Shown: positions 1 through 13,830, counted from the stretch's first letter. The stretch: 64,000 bases of DNA from Taeniopygia guttata (GCF_048771995.1 NC_133043.1:7768501-7832500); one strand, 5' to 3'. Program-made: numbers and translations. Notes: generated by a model not told the origin, from the letters alone.

Positions 1-2620
1 ACCAGCCCTGGTGACACCCCCTGAGTGGGTTTTGTCTTTGCCTTGGCTGTGTGAGCAGGGAAAGCAAAGCAGGAGCTGGCTCCACCTTCAGACACACATT
101 TCCACTGCTGCAGGGCCATGGGGAGCAGGCAGAGCCTCTGGACATCTGGGCAGGAGCCTTGTCCCTGCAGAGCCCAGAGCGTGGCCAGGATCCCCCCCAG
201 GCTGGAGAAATCCAGCCCAAGAACTGCTGTGACAGCTCCCACAGGCTCTGCCTCGGGGTGTGGCTGGGAAGCGTGCTGGGACACAAACTGGGCAAAGGGA
301 CAGAGGCAGATGGGACAGGGAACAGTGTGGGATCAGCTTGTTCCCCACAGAAGCTGCTTGGATTGAGAGCATCCCCTCCATATCCCCAAATGCACAGGCA
401 CGGCTGCAGAGCTGCCTGGCAGGTGATGAATTTGGCCCTGCCCTAAAAATGTCACTTGTGTTCTCCTTCCCCATGACAAACGTGCTGGGGTTTGATGATA
501 ATCAAACTGGGGGCACAACTCAGGGAAGCTCCAAACACAGACACAGCAACCGAGCTGTCCAATAAATCTTAACCCTTGACCATCCTCTCGTCAGACAGAC
601 CATTTATGTTTTTCCAAAACACCAGAGGAAATAGGAATAAAAGCATAAGAGGGAATAGAAATTCCTTCATTTCAAGCAGGTGCTGTCTGACCCAGACCAG
701 TGGTGAGGAAGAGGCAGCTCAGAAGCCCTGGGGGGGGTGGGCAGGGCTGGAAAACCTGGAGCAAACAGCATCCAACCCCTTTGGAGCACCAAGCTGCTGC
801 CCCAGCCTGGAGCTGCTGCAGGGAGTCACCGGGGTGAGCCTCGTCCTGCTAATGAAATAATTGACCATGATTGCCTGCCCCACTGGGATCGTGGCCAATA
901 CCCTTCACAGAAACATCATCCACCAGGAGATTTATTTGTTACTCAGGAAGGGAAAAAACCAGCTCAGTTCTGCTGCCAGACATGGCCCTGGAGCTCTGGG
1001 GGTTTGTGTGGAGTGGACTGGGGGCTGTCCTGGGAGGCTCAGGCTCCTGCTGGACTGGGGGTGATGGTTTGTTCTAGCACTCAGGGTTTAAAAGGCTGAA
1101 TGGGCAATGTCCCTGTTCCCATTCTCTAATTTAATGGGGTTTACTCCCTGCACCTCATTACCTGATCAGGGCAGAACAGCTCAGCCACTCCTAAGGAAAA
1201 ACAAAGAGCAAGCAGAAAGAGAGAAATGCCTACAATAGATCTTTGCTAATAAAATCTGTGACAAGGATAATAAATGAACCTTTCCTCAGCTGTCCTCCCT
1301 GTCCCAGAAATCATCCCTTGCTCTAAAGCACCAGTGAATTTCTTCTCTTTCCCACACCCAGAAAGTTCAGCTGCCTGGCACAGCAGGATTTTTTTTTCCC
1401 AGCTTGGAGCAAAGCATCTGAATCTGATCTCAGGGACCAGATCCTCATAAAGGGTGGCAATTTGTGAGCAGCTGCCACTCTTCACTGGGATATCCAGGCT
1501 GAAAATAAACTGTTTTGAGGGATTTAGATTTTGATATTATGTATTAATTCTTCCTGAATGTTATCAAAGTGATAACAGTGAGCTGGGATCCAGGAGCACA
1601 TCCCATCCCTGGGCTGCAGGGAGAAAATCCCAGGGTTCTTACACAAGCAAAGGGAAAACCTCAAGTTTTGTTTGTATATGTGCAGAATCTTATTTTTCAG
1701 TCCCTGAGCATTGGGCAAAACCTGGATTAGCTGGAGGTGTGGGCCAGCACCCCAGGGATGTAACTCTTGGGGCTCCTGGGATGGGCCACAAACCCCACAG
1801 ACAGCAAACCCCTGAGTCTGCCATGCATTAATCACGATAAACAGGATATTTCCATGCAAATGAATCAGCTCATCAACCATTTGCAGATGGAGCAAGGGCC
1901 AAACACCCACCATAACCATGGAAACTCCTCTCTCCAGCCCTGGTTTTTCACACATCCCCTGTTCCACCAGCACCCCGGGCTTTGTCCCTGTTGGCACTGC
2001 AGGGTCACCTCCTCCCTCCAGCCCCAGCGTGGCCAAGGCCAGAGCCGCTGGGCCCTGAACAGGTTTGAAAAACCAAACCAGACCTTCCCCTTTCCCAGGG
2101 GACAGGTGAATCCCTCCAGGTGCTGCAGCCCCGTGTCCCCACTCCCCTCATCCCCCATCACTGCTGACACCAAAGGCAAAACCTGCCCAGGACCATTTCT
2201 CCCTCTTATTTTCCACTTTCACATTTTTTGCCCAGCCTTTCTCCCTGGCAATGTTCCTCCACAGAACTGAATTTGGAGGATCAGATCATTTAAATCCATT
2301 TCCACAGGATAGATTTAACTGGACAGGTTGTGCTTTAAACTCAAGTACCCTCCTGAGGATTCATTACCAAAATCCATCCACTTCCCATTTGTTGCTAATG
2401 GGAGGGAAGATGAGTTTTGAATAATTAAAACGTGGCTCCTCTCTGCCTGCAGTTGGACAGAGCACAGGAATTGCTGCTGCTCTGCCCCTGATCCAGGATC
2501 CCAACCCAGCCCCTCTGGTAACCCTTCTGAACTATTTACCAATCCTGCAACCTCCTTAAATATTTATTGAGGCTCCTCTAAACTTTTTAGGAAGCCTACA
2601 AACCCCCAAGCTAATTACAG
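1..2620. other. Intergenic, no gene seen
   Basis: Single-copy-looking, moderately GC-rich sequence. The short open frames here do not resemble any protein I know and have no supporting splice sites. Confidence 0.7.
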
Positions 2621-2623
2621 GAA

Positions 2624-2730
2624 CACAAAATGTTCACCACCCTCATCATAAATAAGTTTCTTCCTAATATCTAGTCTGAATCAACCCTCTTTTAGTTTAA
2701 AACCATCTTTCCTGTCCCATCACAAGCTCG
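2624..2730 (-). mobile_element. CR1 LINE fragment
   Basis: On the plus strand it reads TTTCTTCCTAATATCTAGTC, followed by a CTCTTTTAGTTTAAAACC block and a TCCTGTCCCATCAC block. This is the reverse complement of the 3'-UTR region of bird CR1. Diverged and truncated at both ends. Confidence 0.7.
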
Positions 2731-3984
2731 ACTAAAAAGTCTGAATCCCACAAACTCTCAGCCAGCTCCTGTTTGCAGGACACAAGCAGGATCCTGGCTG
2801 GGATGTGGATTCTGGGCTTTGCAGTGCATCAGGTGCACATCAGACTGAAACCAGACCTAAAAAAAAAAAAAAAAAAATAAAGCACAGCTTGAAACTCTTC
2901 CACATTCTGGTCTGGAGCTGCTGGATCTCCAGAGGGCTGGGCTGCCCAAGCGCTTTGGATGGCACTCACTTCCCCTCGCAAGGGCAGGGGGAAAGTGATG
3001 ACAAATTCCTCCAGTTCATTAAAAAGCCCCACTTCAGCAACATGGCAGAGCTTTTGAACTAATTTATGAGCGTTTATTCATTTTGTCCCGGCAGAATCTC
3101 TGTGGAAATGTAAAATTCAACTCCTGCTTGATTTTTTTCTTTGCATTGACTGGAAGGAGAAAGAACGAATAGATTCTGCTAAATTAATTATCAGCATTGA
3201 TTTCTTGCCTTTTTTATATTTTTATCCCAAGACAGAGCCCTCAGTAACTTTGAAGAATCTCCAGCACTCAGGCTTGGAAAATTGATCTAGCAGTTTCTGT
3301 GAAGCAGCATTTCCAAGCTCCCCTTCCTCAAAATACACTCTAAATGTTAATTTGCATGCTCGAAAGGAACCAGGTGATTTGTCATTATATTTGCCTCCTC
3401 TCCCAGATGTAGCTACTCGTTCCCTTCTTAATTGATTTTCATATTTAGACTCAGTTCTCGGGAAAGTAATTTGGGGACTGAATTGGGGAGAGAATTAATA
3501 GCTGACAACAAATGGGAACTTGGATGGGACTTCATTAGGGCCATCCGAGTGCCCAGGCTGGGCCTCTCTTCCTCCAGCACTTCCATTTTCATCATCTATT
3601 ATAAATCATTATGGTGAAAAATAGCTACAGAATAGAGACTCCTCGCTGCTTCTGCAAAGCTGAGGTGAAAGCTGCCAGAGAAGGGGGAAGAATTTGCATT
3701 CATTGGAGTAAAAGGCCTGGAGGATCCTTCCTGGCTTCATCCTTCATTGCTGGTGGCAGAGGAGGTGTGCAGGAGCAGGGAATCCCTGCAGCCAGACCCA
3801 AAGGCCATGGGGCTCATCCCAGCAGGGTGTGATGTGTGTCCCCAGCCAGGTGTCACCTTGGGGTGTGTCCCTGTCTGTGGCTGCAGTGGCCAAGATCTAA
3901 TGAGGAGGGGAACAGGGGCCCAAGGAGGTGCCAGGACTTTCACAGCAGAGATCCCATGTCCCAAAGGCACCATGCTGCAAAAAG
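2731..3984. other. Intergenic, AT-rich core at 3050-3690
   Basis: An 18-20 bp poly(A) run near 2861 is followed by an unusually AT-rich, repeat-free stretch (about 3050-3690) with two ATTTGCAT octamers (3350-3357, 3692-3699). No gene. The stretch might be a conserved non-coding element, but that is a guess from composition. Confidence 0.5.
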
Positions 3985-3989
3985 CAGCA

Positions 3990-4581
3990 TGGAAATTGTG
4001 GGGATCCAGGGCTTCCCTCTGGCTGCCCTGGCAGGTCTGGGACCCTGGCAGGGGTCAGGAACCCCCCTGGACAGAGCCCCCAGAGACACTGGTTGTGATC
4101 TCTGGCCATGGAAAAGAGTTTTCAATCTTACAGGATGAATTACCATCTCTGAGTGTTTGATAGAAGTAATAATTGAGTGTGGCACAGGTGGAAAAGTAAA
4201 ATTTTAGGATTCTAGATAAGGGGTCCAAAGGGGACAAGATGGAGGAAATTGGGTGTGCCTTGTCCTTTTTCTCCTTCTTCATGCCCTCCATGTTTCACTG
4301 TGGTGTTGGCATTTTTCTGTTGGTTCAGGCTGGGGACACACTGTCCAACGTAGGTGACAGATATTGGCACGTTATTGTAAATCCAGCACAGGTAGTTTGT
4401 GGTATTTAATGTTTGTACCATCCCACTGAGGGCAGAGCCCCACACGCTGCCCTGCAGGACAGAGCTGCGGCAGGGCAGCAGAACATGTTAGAGATAAACA
4501 GAATAAACAACCTTGAAAACAGCACAGACGAATTATGGCTTCTGCTTTGGCAGCGGGGCTGACAGACAGAGACTTTTTACA
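3990..4581 (+). mobile_element. Solo LTR-like endogenous retrovirus copy
   Basis: It shares most of its length with 20970-21310, for example a CCTCTGGCTGCCCTGGC block and an AAGATGGAGG block. It ends with a GAATAAACAACCTTG polyadenylation block and then TTTTTACA. No coding region is attached. The 5' boundary is approximate. Confidence 0.7.
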
Positions 4582-5642
4582 TCTCAGAATCATCAATACC
4601 TCAGATTCCTACAGAAATATCCTGGGATAATGGCTTTCCAGGCTTCTTACAGCTGGCACCCACAGCCTGCAGCTCCCTGTGTCCCCTCCCTGCCTCAAAG
4701 CCAGTGGGATGCTCCTGGTGGCCAAATTCCTGTGACCTTTGGCTGGGAGAATCCTGAAGTCCAAGAGCTCCTGGTGCAGCTGAGCCCTCCTGCCCCTGGC
4801 ACGGCTCTGAGCATCCCAGGGCAGCTCCACGGGGATGCCACAGCCCAGAAAGGCTTTGGCAGCCTCACCCACCCCACAGCTCTCCTTGGCACCACTCAGC
4901 TGACAGCCAGGAGGGCACCAGGCAGGGCAGCAGTGCTGGTTTCCACTCCACTTACACTTTTAGCACCTCAATTTTGAAAAAATCATGCCCAAACCAACCC
5001 ATCTTTTAAAGAATAACTTTTTTTCTATCAGTACATTTCCCAACCCTGGCTGACTGCAGAAAGTTTCATCCTCTCTTCTAAACACAGTTAATTCCCTTAT
5101 AAATTAATTTACACCGTGTCACAGTACATTACCTCACCTTGGAATATTTTTATCCTGAACTTGCTGTGGCTGATGAATGGAACAATGCGTGGATTTTCTC
5201 TGGGGGTGTTTCACCCACAATGGAACTTATTAAAATACAGCTGACTGCAGAAGAAATAGCACTTCCTCAACAGGGCCGGGGTCATCTGGTGAAACCCCAG
5301 ATAATAAAGAATGGTTTATGGCAAAACTGTTAAATCAGCAGCCTTGTATGGACGAGCTCTGGGATTTCCTGTAGCCACTGGAAGTTGCCAGGCAGGGACC
5401 AGCACACCAGGAGAATGGCACAAAGCCACCCCAAGAGGGGGACAAGGGGGCTGAGCCCTGACAGTGAGGATGCCCCTGGCAGCTGCTGTGGCCAGGGAGC
5501 TGTACCCACTCTGGTGGCTGCTGTGATTTATTCCAGCACTTTATCCCTGCCTGTGAAAAGCTGTTTGTTTACAGAAGGGGCCACCGGGCAGAGCAATGTG
5601 GCCTCACTTGTGTGTGTGAGTTTGCTTTCTCCCCTGTGCCTG
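4582..5642. other. Intergenic, no gene seen
   Basis: Mixed sequence, with an AT-rich middle (4980-5340) and no recognised repeat or open frame of note. Confidence 0.65.
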
Positions 5643-6112
5643 TGTGAAAAATGCCAATCACTTGGTTTTGAAAATTTTAAAAGTTTAATAATAATACAAT
5701 GGTTATAAAAATAGTAATACAATTAGAGTAATAAAGTTTAGAGTTAGGACAATTAAAAGACAATAAAAGGCAAAGAATTACAGACATCCGGATGCTCTCG
5801 GACACTAAGTCACGAAAAGCATCCCTTGTGAACAAAGAAATTACCCTTAAACCAATACACTGTTGTATATTCATATATCCTTCATGGTTATGCAGACATT
5901 CTATTTAAAACAAGAAACTCTGTCTGTTGTATGTCAACTGTTCCTTTAATCCCCACAGCATCTTCGAGTCTGAGCAAGGCCTGAAGAAATTAGCTTTTTC
6001 TGATAAGAGAATCACAAATTCCTCTCCTTTGGAAGATTTAGGTGTTCCTCAAAGCGAGTATCTCATTCCTAAAAAAAAAAAAAACTTCCCCCACATACAT
6101 AGTCCCTGGCAC
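5643..6112 (-). mobile_element. LTR-like repeat, truncated copy of the 45423-46013 family
   Basis: It starts TGTGAAAAATGCCAATCACT and stays closely parallel to 45423-45875 through the ACATACATAG block, then stops abruptly. About 140 bp present in the other copy is missing at this end. It contains an A14 run. There is no coding part. Confidence 0.8.
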
Positions 6113-8639
6113 TGGGGCTGTGGCCCAGCCCCATCCCCAGATGTTCCAGCTGTGAAAAGCAGGTGAGCAGCACTGGCAGCAATGAGCCAGGGAGTGCCCA
6201 GGGGTGCTGAGCAGCCACCCAAGGGAGCAGAGGGCACACGGGGCAGTGCAGGGACATCAGGGTGTAAAAGGGTGGGGAAAGCACAAGAAAGAGCAGATGC
6301 TTGCAGCCCTCTGAAGTGACCTGATGCTATTCTGTATGGGCAGATGCTTGAAGCCTTCTGGCACTGTGTGGTGCCACCCTGTGAACCGTGGCCATCTCAG
6401 CTGTGACGTGTGCTGTGACACCCTGTGTGTGTCCTGCTCCTGCCAGAGCCAGCACAGCCCCTTCACCTTCACCCCCCTGACCTGGCAAGGCTCAGCTTGC
6501 ACCACCCCAAACCCATCCAAACCTTTCCCTTGTACTGATTATCTTTGCCCACAGCTCCCTGGGACCATCCCTCTTATCTTCAATAAACACTTCCTTGTCC
6601 TCCAGTGGCAAATCTGCCCAAAGTCCCCCAGGCCTGATGGCAGGAGCTCCTGGGACAGGGCAGTGCCAGCAGCCACTGCTTCCCAAATCCCTTCTTAATT
6701 AGGAACGATGAACACTTGAAAATCTGACCCGAGGTGGCTGTTGTTGAGTCATCCTCTCTTTAATTGCTTGCAAATATTGCACTGTCTCACAGTGTGGGCT
6801 GTAAATTACCTTCAAATAAAGTGTGGAAGCTGTTTTACAGCTAATATATCGTTTCTTGGCAAAGTCTGGCATTAAATGGATCTTCCTGCTGAGCTAACAG
6901 TCCCTTTCCCTGGGAATTCAGCTGTGTCAGTGCTGGGATGGGGTTTGCTGACCTCTTGCTGGACCTTGCCTGCCCCTTGCAGGTAGGAAGAGCCACAGAG
7001 GGTGGGAAAACAAGAACTGGAGGCATCCAGTCCATCTGCTGTGATGATATTGGTGCCACTCGCTGAGAACCCCAGGAGTGCCAAACACTATTTATCAATA
7101 TTTCCCAATACCCCCTAAGGTGAGTCTTCCTGAAGATTTCAACATGAGGGTTCATTAAGTGACTTCAAGTGAAAAAAGAAAAAAATAATAAAAGCTGCTG
7201 TTCAGCAGCACAGATTTCCCCAGAGGCTTCTGTTATTATCATCTTCCCAGTTATGAGTGATTTATTCTTAATGTTCCTGGCTTGGAACTGCAAATCATTG
7301 CTCCTGTTGTGAATCCACCACAGCTCTCCTGGGCTGAGGGGACACAGCCACCACGAGTGCCAGCATCCCTGGCAGTCCCCAGGGCCTGGGCTGTCCCTCT
7401 GCTCCCCTTGCTGATGTCCCTTAAACCCCAGTCCTGGGGGATTAAAAGTTATGCAGGAATTTTTTGAGACGGGGATGGAATTTGAAGGTTTCTGCTGTGG
7501 GGTGGGGAAGCCTTTGGGGAAGTTTGGCTGGTGCCATGTGGAGTCAGGCAGGATTCCTGCCAGCAGCCAGCCCTGCCAGGAAAATCTCCAGGAAAAGGCT
7601 GTTAGAACTGCCCCCAGATTTAACCTCATTTATTAATCCCCAGCTCAGGTCGCTGAGGCAGTCTGTCCATCACCAAAATATATTTTAAATTAATTCCCAT
7701 CTCTTGGCCCCACGGTCATCTATCCATCAGGGGAGGGTGGTGGGAATTGTTTGGCAATCTGAGGAGAGGGGATGAAAAGCAGAAAACAGCAGCCACCTCC
7801 CTGGAGAGGTGCAGAGCACCTTGCAGAACAGATGGTGGCCAAGCAGAGGAAGGAAAAGGTGCCTCCCTCCCATGCCTCGAGGTGTTGGTTTCTGTTCCTG
7901 GCACAGGATCAGATGAATTGCAGAGTTACACAGGGGCTCAAGGCTGAGCCACTGCAGCAAAAGTCCCAGCAAGGACTTGGCCCTGGCACCAGCAGGTGAC
8001 AGCTCAGAACTGCAACAGGATCTCCAGTCACATTAAAATGACAAATTTCCAAGCATGAAGCGACGACTTGGATGTGCTTTGTGTATGACTAACAGAAAAT
8101 TAGATTTCACATTGTTTCTAGAGCGTTCTCATAGTCGCCCTGGGAAGAAATGGAAGGAATACTTTGAAGCAAACCATTCCCTCCCAAGAAATCAAGGTTA
8201 TTTCAGGGGTTTATAACTTCCTGTTCACCATCAAAACACAGGAGGCAAAATCTACAGCTACCTCAATTAAACATCCCCCAAGCCACTGTGTCCCTCTGAT
8301 TATCTTGAAAAGGCAAATTAAGAGTTAAGAACTGCTACAGCTTTTTTCCCAACCTTCCTCCATAACTCCACAATGAAGGATAATTAATTGATGAAGGCAC
8401 TTGCTCTGCAAACTAAAATTAGCTTTATTTTTTTCCTTTCAGTGTGTGCAGCCCACAAATTCTCAGTGATCCCAGGGGCTGCTGCTGGGGGATGGATCCT
8501 GGGCAGGTGTGGGGCAGGGGTCAGTCCCTCAGGCCTTTCTAAAGAAGGATTTTTCAGGATCAGCCAGTGAGTTTTGCTACATTTCAACTCTAAGTGCTCT
8601 ACAGCTCCCTGAAAGGAGGATGTGGACAAGTGGGGTCAG
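6113..8639. other. Intergenic, no gene seen
   Basis: Ordinary mixed-composition sequence. I looked for splice-flanked coding segments on both strands and saw none. Confidence 0.65.
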
Positions 8640-8925
8640 TCTCTTCTCCCACGTAACAAGCACTGGGACAAAAGGAAAAGGCTCCAAGTTACACCAGGGA
8701 AGGTTTATTTCAACACTAGGAAAAAAATTCTTCATGGAAAGGTCAGACATTGGAATGGGCTGCCCAGGGCTGTGATGGAATCACCATCCCTGCAGGAGCT
8801 CAAAAATTGTGCAGCTGTGATGCTTTGGACATGGGTTAGTGGTGGGCTGGCAGTGCTGGTTAATGGCTGGACTCCATGGGTTTAGAGACCTTTTCCAACC
8901 TTAACAACTCTGTGATTCCACCCTA
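8640..8925 (+). mobile_element. CR1 LINE 3' fragment
   Basis: It reads in CR1 sense: an AGGTTTATTT block, GGAATGGGCTGCCCAGGG, GATGGAATCACCATCCCTG, GGCTGGACTCCATGG, CTTTTCCAACCTTAA and a terminal CTCTGTGATTCC. Only the 3' end remains. Confidence 0.85.
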
Positions 8926-10328
8926 AGCTGAGGCAGAAGGAGTTGATTCCACCCCGAGGCAGAAGGAAGGAGAAGTGTCTGTGGTCTGTCAGTCCTGCAC
9001 CACTGAGTGTTTGAAAAGCCCTGCACGTTCCCCCTCCTCCCCACCTGCTTCAGACACCTCCACTGGGGACTGCAAAGGGAAACCACAGCTCCTAAAGCAC
9101 CCAGGGATGAATTAGGTTTATGTTTATAAAAAAAGGATGATGGATGGAGAGACTGTGGTTGTTTTCTGGGAGTGCCCAGTTGGGCTGTTCCTCACCCAGC
9201 ATCTCCTGCAGAGCAGCCCCCTCATCAGTGCTTAGAAAACATTACCCACCCCTCAGGAAAAGCCTGGTGCAGTCAGCAAACCATTTCCTCCAGCAGAAAT
9301 ACCTGGAAGAGAGTAAAAGAAGTGGAGAGGAAGGAAGCTGTAAAGCAGAGGAAGCTGGAAGGCATTCCCAACCTCGGTGCAGGGACACTCAGGAGCTGGA
9401 AAAGTATAAAAGAGCATCTGCTCTTTGTTCACCCCTGGAGCCACAGCACTGGCAAAGATGAGCAAGAACAATAAAAATTCCACCAGTCCAAGGTTTTCCT
9501 GGATGAATGTTAAGGCTTTTCTCAGTAGGAACTCTGAATAGTGTGAAATAACAACCGAAAACATTTTTGTTGTCTCCAGGGAGGAAGATGCACATAAAGG
9601 GGGATTTCCTGGCTGGGTTGTGCTGGGTACAAAGAGCTGCCACCCTAATTCCAAAAGCCACCTTGAAGGAAAGCTGGAAGGAAATGTGTCCTTCCCTCCT
9701 TCCCTCTCTCCTTCAGCTAATTTTGTATTTCTCTTTCTGGCTGTGCTGCAGAGCAATGAACGTGGGTGATTTGCCATCAGATAAATTGCACACCATTAAC
9801 TGCCTGTTTAGAGACCATATTTCCTCTTTGTGATGAGAGCTCAATATCTTTCCAATGACTTACGACTTGGAGATCTCCAAGACCTGGACTGTAAGTACCA
9901 AGCAATTACTGTGCCGTAATTCCAGGGCTGAATTCCAGGACTCTGCTGCACAGAGTCTCTCAGACCTCCTCAGGTGGACTGGAGGAAGCTTCTCCAGGTT
10001 TAAAAGAATGGTTTAATGGCAGCTCTTTTCCAGCAGTTCTCCTTTTCCATCCCCTGCCCAGCGATGCTCAGCAGGCTCCGGGGCTGCACTTTGCAACAGG
10101 AGTGGGTTGGAAATCACAGGAAAGTGGCCAAAATCTGGTGCCTACTCACAAATTACACCCTGGTGCTGCTGGCCCATCGTGCCCAGGCTACCCTGGAGGG
10201 ACACAAACATCTCAGCCCAGCATCTCCAGGGATGCAGCCCTTCACTGTCCTGCTCCCACCAGTGCTGGCTGCCAGCTCCTACACCTTGGGCAATCACCCC
10301 CCTGCTCAGGGCCACCTTCCTGTTGGCA
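8926..10328. other. Intergenic, no gene seen
   Basis: No recognised repeat or gene. Contains two short near-duplicates of a GATTCCACCC-AGGCAGAAGGA phrase around 8915-8970. Confidence 0.65.
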
Positions 10329-10774
10329 TGATGCCTTGGAGAGGCTGCCTGGGGCAGAGGCTGGACAGATTAAGAGAAAAAAGTGGGTGTTTATTAAAGG
10401 CCTTCAATAGATGCACTCTGAGCAGTCAAAAACCTCCCAGAGGCCAACAGATGGACAAGAGTAATTAGTTTTTCAGACAATTTTAAGTTTGGTCTGTTTA
10501 CATATCAGGGGTTAATCCCCCAACTACAGCTTCAGGTAATGAAGTCATATTGCCCCAGTTTGCTCCCCCACTAATTCATTTTTCTTTATACTTTCCTGGG
10601 CCTGAGGCTGTAGGATGTCCTTGGATCTCAGGCCCAGAGGAATTGTTTTATCTGACCAAAATGTGAAGACAACCAACAATGTGAAGTTAACCAACACTTC
10701 GTATGGAGTTTAGAGTTATACACTAATGCACTGCAGGATCTGAAAAATATAAAAGTTAAAACCCTAAGGCATCA
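10329..10774 (-). mobile_element. Solo LTR, TGATGCC...GGCATCA family
   Basis: Read on the minus strand it begins TGATGCCTTAGGGTTTTAAC, has a TTTTATATTTTTCAGATCCTG block and ends CTCCAAGGCATCA. It is 446 bp long. It is related to the elements at 14429-14877 and 25456-25915 and to the 5' end of 50839. No target duplication is obvious. Confidence 0.8.
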
Positions 10775-13626
10775 GCACAGCAGAAAGAAAACCCTTCCTG
10801 CCCTTTAGGACAGTCTCTGTGCCCTGGGACATGATCCCAGAGCCACGTTAGCAGCTTTAATAGAAGTGATTATTGGGTGGTAGAACCTTCCCAAGCCCTG
10901 CTGGGAGCAGAGTCAGGGCCCAGCTCTGGCAGCAGCCCCCAGCTCCCAGCAAACAGCCTCATTCCTGGACGCTGGATAATATTAATTAAGGAAGAACATT
11001 CCTGATGAGCAATGAAACACCAGAGTAACCTCAGATGGATGAACGGACAGATGGGTGGTGAGCACCACAAACCCCTGATTTACCAGAGCTTCCCTTTCAG
11101 TAAAAAATATAAAAATGAGCTAAGCAGGAAACTTCCTGATTTTCTCTCTTTTTTATTTTTAACAGCTCTTCTCACTCCTGACATCACTGCACCATCAGGC
11201 CTTGGAAACTCTCCCAATACATTCCCAAAAGGATCGAGTCCCTGATAGGCTTGGTGGGGTGACCCCAGCTCTTAAAATTGTTCTGTTCTTCTTAATACTT
11301 TAATCCCAGGTAAAGAACCCCATCCTGAGACAAACTAGGTTCAGATTTGTCTCTGTTTCCCTTCTCCAGGAAAAAAGAAAAAAATAGAGGATTATTCTTC
11401 GCAATGGAATTTTTTTTTTTTTGAATGATAAGTAACAGCACAAACCTATAGGAGATATTTCAGCCTCCCAAACTGCTGACGTTGAAATGTATCCAGGAGA
11501 CCATACTGTGAGTATTTTAAATAGATCAAATAATCCTCGCTTTGCAAAGCCAGATTTTTGTGTCCCAGGCCCCAGGCAGGTGGAGTTCAAGTGAGTTTCG
11601 ATGGAGCATTAATAGTGTGTTAATGAAGGCTGGAAATCTTCAAAGGCACTCTTGTTTTTGAACTGTAATTGTCCACTGAGAAATGACAAAACAAACAGCA
11701 ATTACTCTGGAAAAGGGTTTTTTTTTTAAAAAAAATGATGCCAGTAGGCCTGGAGCCTGTGAAGCAGCGTTAGTGATATACACACATGAAACTGCTGCCA
11801 GTTGCTGGAGAGCTGGAAGCACACAAGTGCCTTGTTTTCCTATTTTTGCCTTTTCTCATTATTAAATTTTTGCAGCGGGAGCAATGCCCAGGGACGGAGG
11901 CAGATGGTGCCTCTGCAGCCAGAGCCACCAGGAGCTCCCAAAACATCCCCAGGATGCGATGGGGACCGGGGCTGCTCCTCTGGCATCCCTGAGCTGGCTG
12001 GAATTGCATCCCTGGGAATGCCAAATAATTCCCCCTCACCCAGAGGCCATCCCAGCACCAGCCACCACGGGATGTGCCCCGAAACTGCTCCAGCCTCTCC
12101 AAAAAGGAGATCTCACCCACCCTGGGGGTGTTTTTATTGGCATGATGCACAAAATCCGTTATCTTTATTAGGATGGCCCTGTCCCTGTTTATGTGCAATC
12201 TGTGGAATTCTTTTCCTTGAGATAACAAAACCCCCGGATCTGCTGGGCAGAAAACTGCTGATAACAGCACACAGACATTTATTTTGCGTGGGGTTGTTAC
12301 AGCGAGAACCCAGAGCAGGCAGTAGTGGGCAATTACTGTCGGCTGTGACCTGCAAATGGGAAAAAATTCCCCTTCCAAAGAAGGAGAACGAGAAGTTATG
12401 GACTGGACTCAGTGCTGTGGCAAGGCAAATAATAATAATTCTCCGTGCCTGGAAAGACTGGGGGCTGAGCTGCTCCCTGCCTGCTCTGCCACAGCTCTCC
12501 ACCTTTATTTTTGGAGTGTTTCCAGTTTCAGAGTGGTTTCTCTTTACCTGAAATACACTTTTTTTTTTCCCTTTTAATTAAAAGCTGAGTTTGTTGTTGA
12601 GATGTACTCCCCTGTAATTTAAGTAGCTTGTATAAAAACATCAGGCAGCACGTGGGTGCTGTCAGCTCTATAAAGAAGCTCTAAAAGCATGGGAAGTTTT
12701 AGAGGCTGAAGGGGTGGATCCAGCACCTCCCAGCATCCTTACCCTCTGAAACTGCAGGCAAAATAAATTCCTTCTGCATTCACTTTTCCCAGTAATTTAG
12801 TCATTGCAAACCCTAGGAATTTGGGATGAGGAAAAATGGCAAAGCTCCTTTGCCTTTTCCTGCCTGCAAATAAATCCTAAGTATTATATTAATTTTAAAT
12901 CCTAAGTATTATATTAATTTTAAACCCATAAAGAATATGAAAAGTAAGAACAAAGCACTCAGCTCCCTCCTGGTGGATAGTGCTTATCTTGTTTAGGAAA
13001 TCAGCTTTAAATGAACACTCCAATAAGCTAATTTTTTCAACTGTGGGCAGCACATTTTAAATGGTTTTATTTAACTAATAAAACCCATTTTTGATTCTGT
13101 TTTTTGGGCATCTTAAATTGAAAAGCAATTTCCATCCAAATAGACCATGGCACATGGTGTGAGTCCAAACTTAATAATCATCTAATAAAGAAGAAATGTA
13201 TCATTCCCTATATTATAACATAATAAAATCCAAACACAAAGAATTGCTGTAAATGTACATTAAGCTATATAATTGCTTAAGTAACCATCCACATACAAAG
13301 TGTTTTCTTCTGTTTAGCAAAACAGAGGAGTTTTAGAAGAATCAGAGCTGCAGGCTGGTGGTTACCAATAAAGAATCAAATTATGGGAACAAATAAAACA
13401 CACACAAATGAGAAACAAGATTTAAAGCTGGCAATTTAAACCAAGTTTTCTGTTTTGCTCATTCAAATCATCATTAAAAGAGGTAGCTGAAATAAATAAT
13501 CTCTGGAAGTTTCAGCTTTCAACTCCTTCCCCACCCCAGGAAAAGCTTAGGAAGGGTGAGACACGCTGAGGGATGCAGCTGGAAGTGCTGGGACAGTGGC
13601 AGGAAGGGGAATTCAGTGTGGAGCTT
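10775..13626. other. Intergenic, AT-rich from 12550
   Basis: No gene. A 25-bp direct repeat of two copies (AAATCCTAAGTATTATATTA plus 5) lies at 12872-12924 inside an AT-rich, repeat-poor stretch (12550-13500). Confidence 0.6.
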
Positions 13627-13830
13627 GTCTTGGTTTGAACAGGCAGGTGTCTGCTAAGGAAGGCAGGAGCCTCCCTTGAAATGGAAAATGCAAACCCACT
13701 CCCTCTGAATTATTGTAATTTTGAAATTAAGGGGCTCTCAGGCAAAGATACGGGAATAGGAATAACAGTTCTTTATTAGGAAAATTAAAAATACAAATGC
13801 AATAGAACCAAAAAGAAAACAAACCACTGG
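13627..13830 (-). mobile_element. LTR fragment, same family as 42596-43280, opposite strand
   Basis: It starts TGTCTTGGTTTGAACAGGCA and reads as the reverse complement of 43080-43280, including the TCTTTATTAGGAAAATTAAA block. It is truncated at about 13830. Confidence 0.82.

Noticed and set aside
11802..12551. 249-codon open frame on the plus strand
   Set aside because: Composition follows local GC changes, no similarity to any family I know, no support from splice sites.
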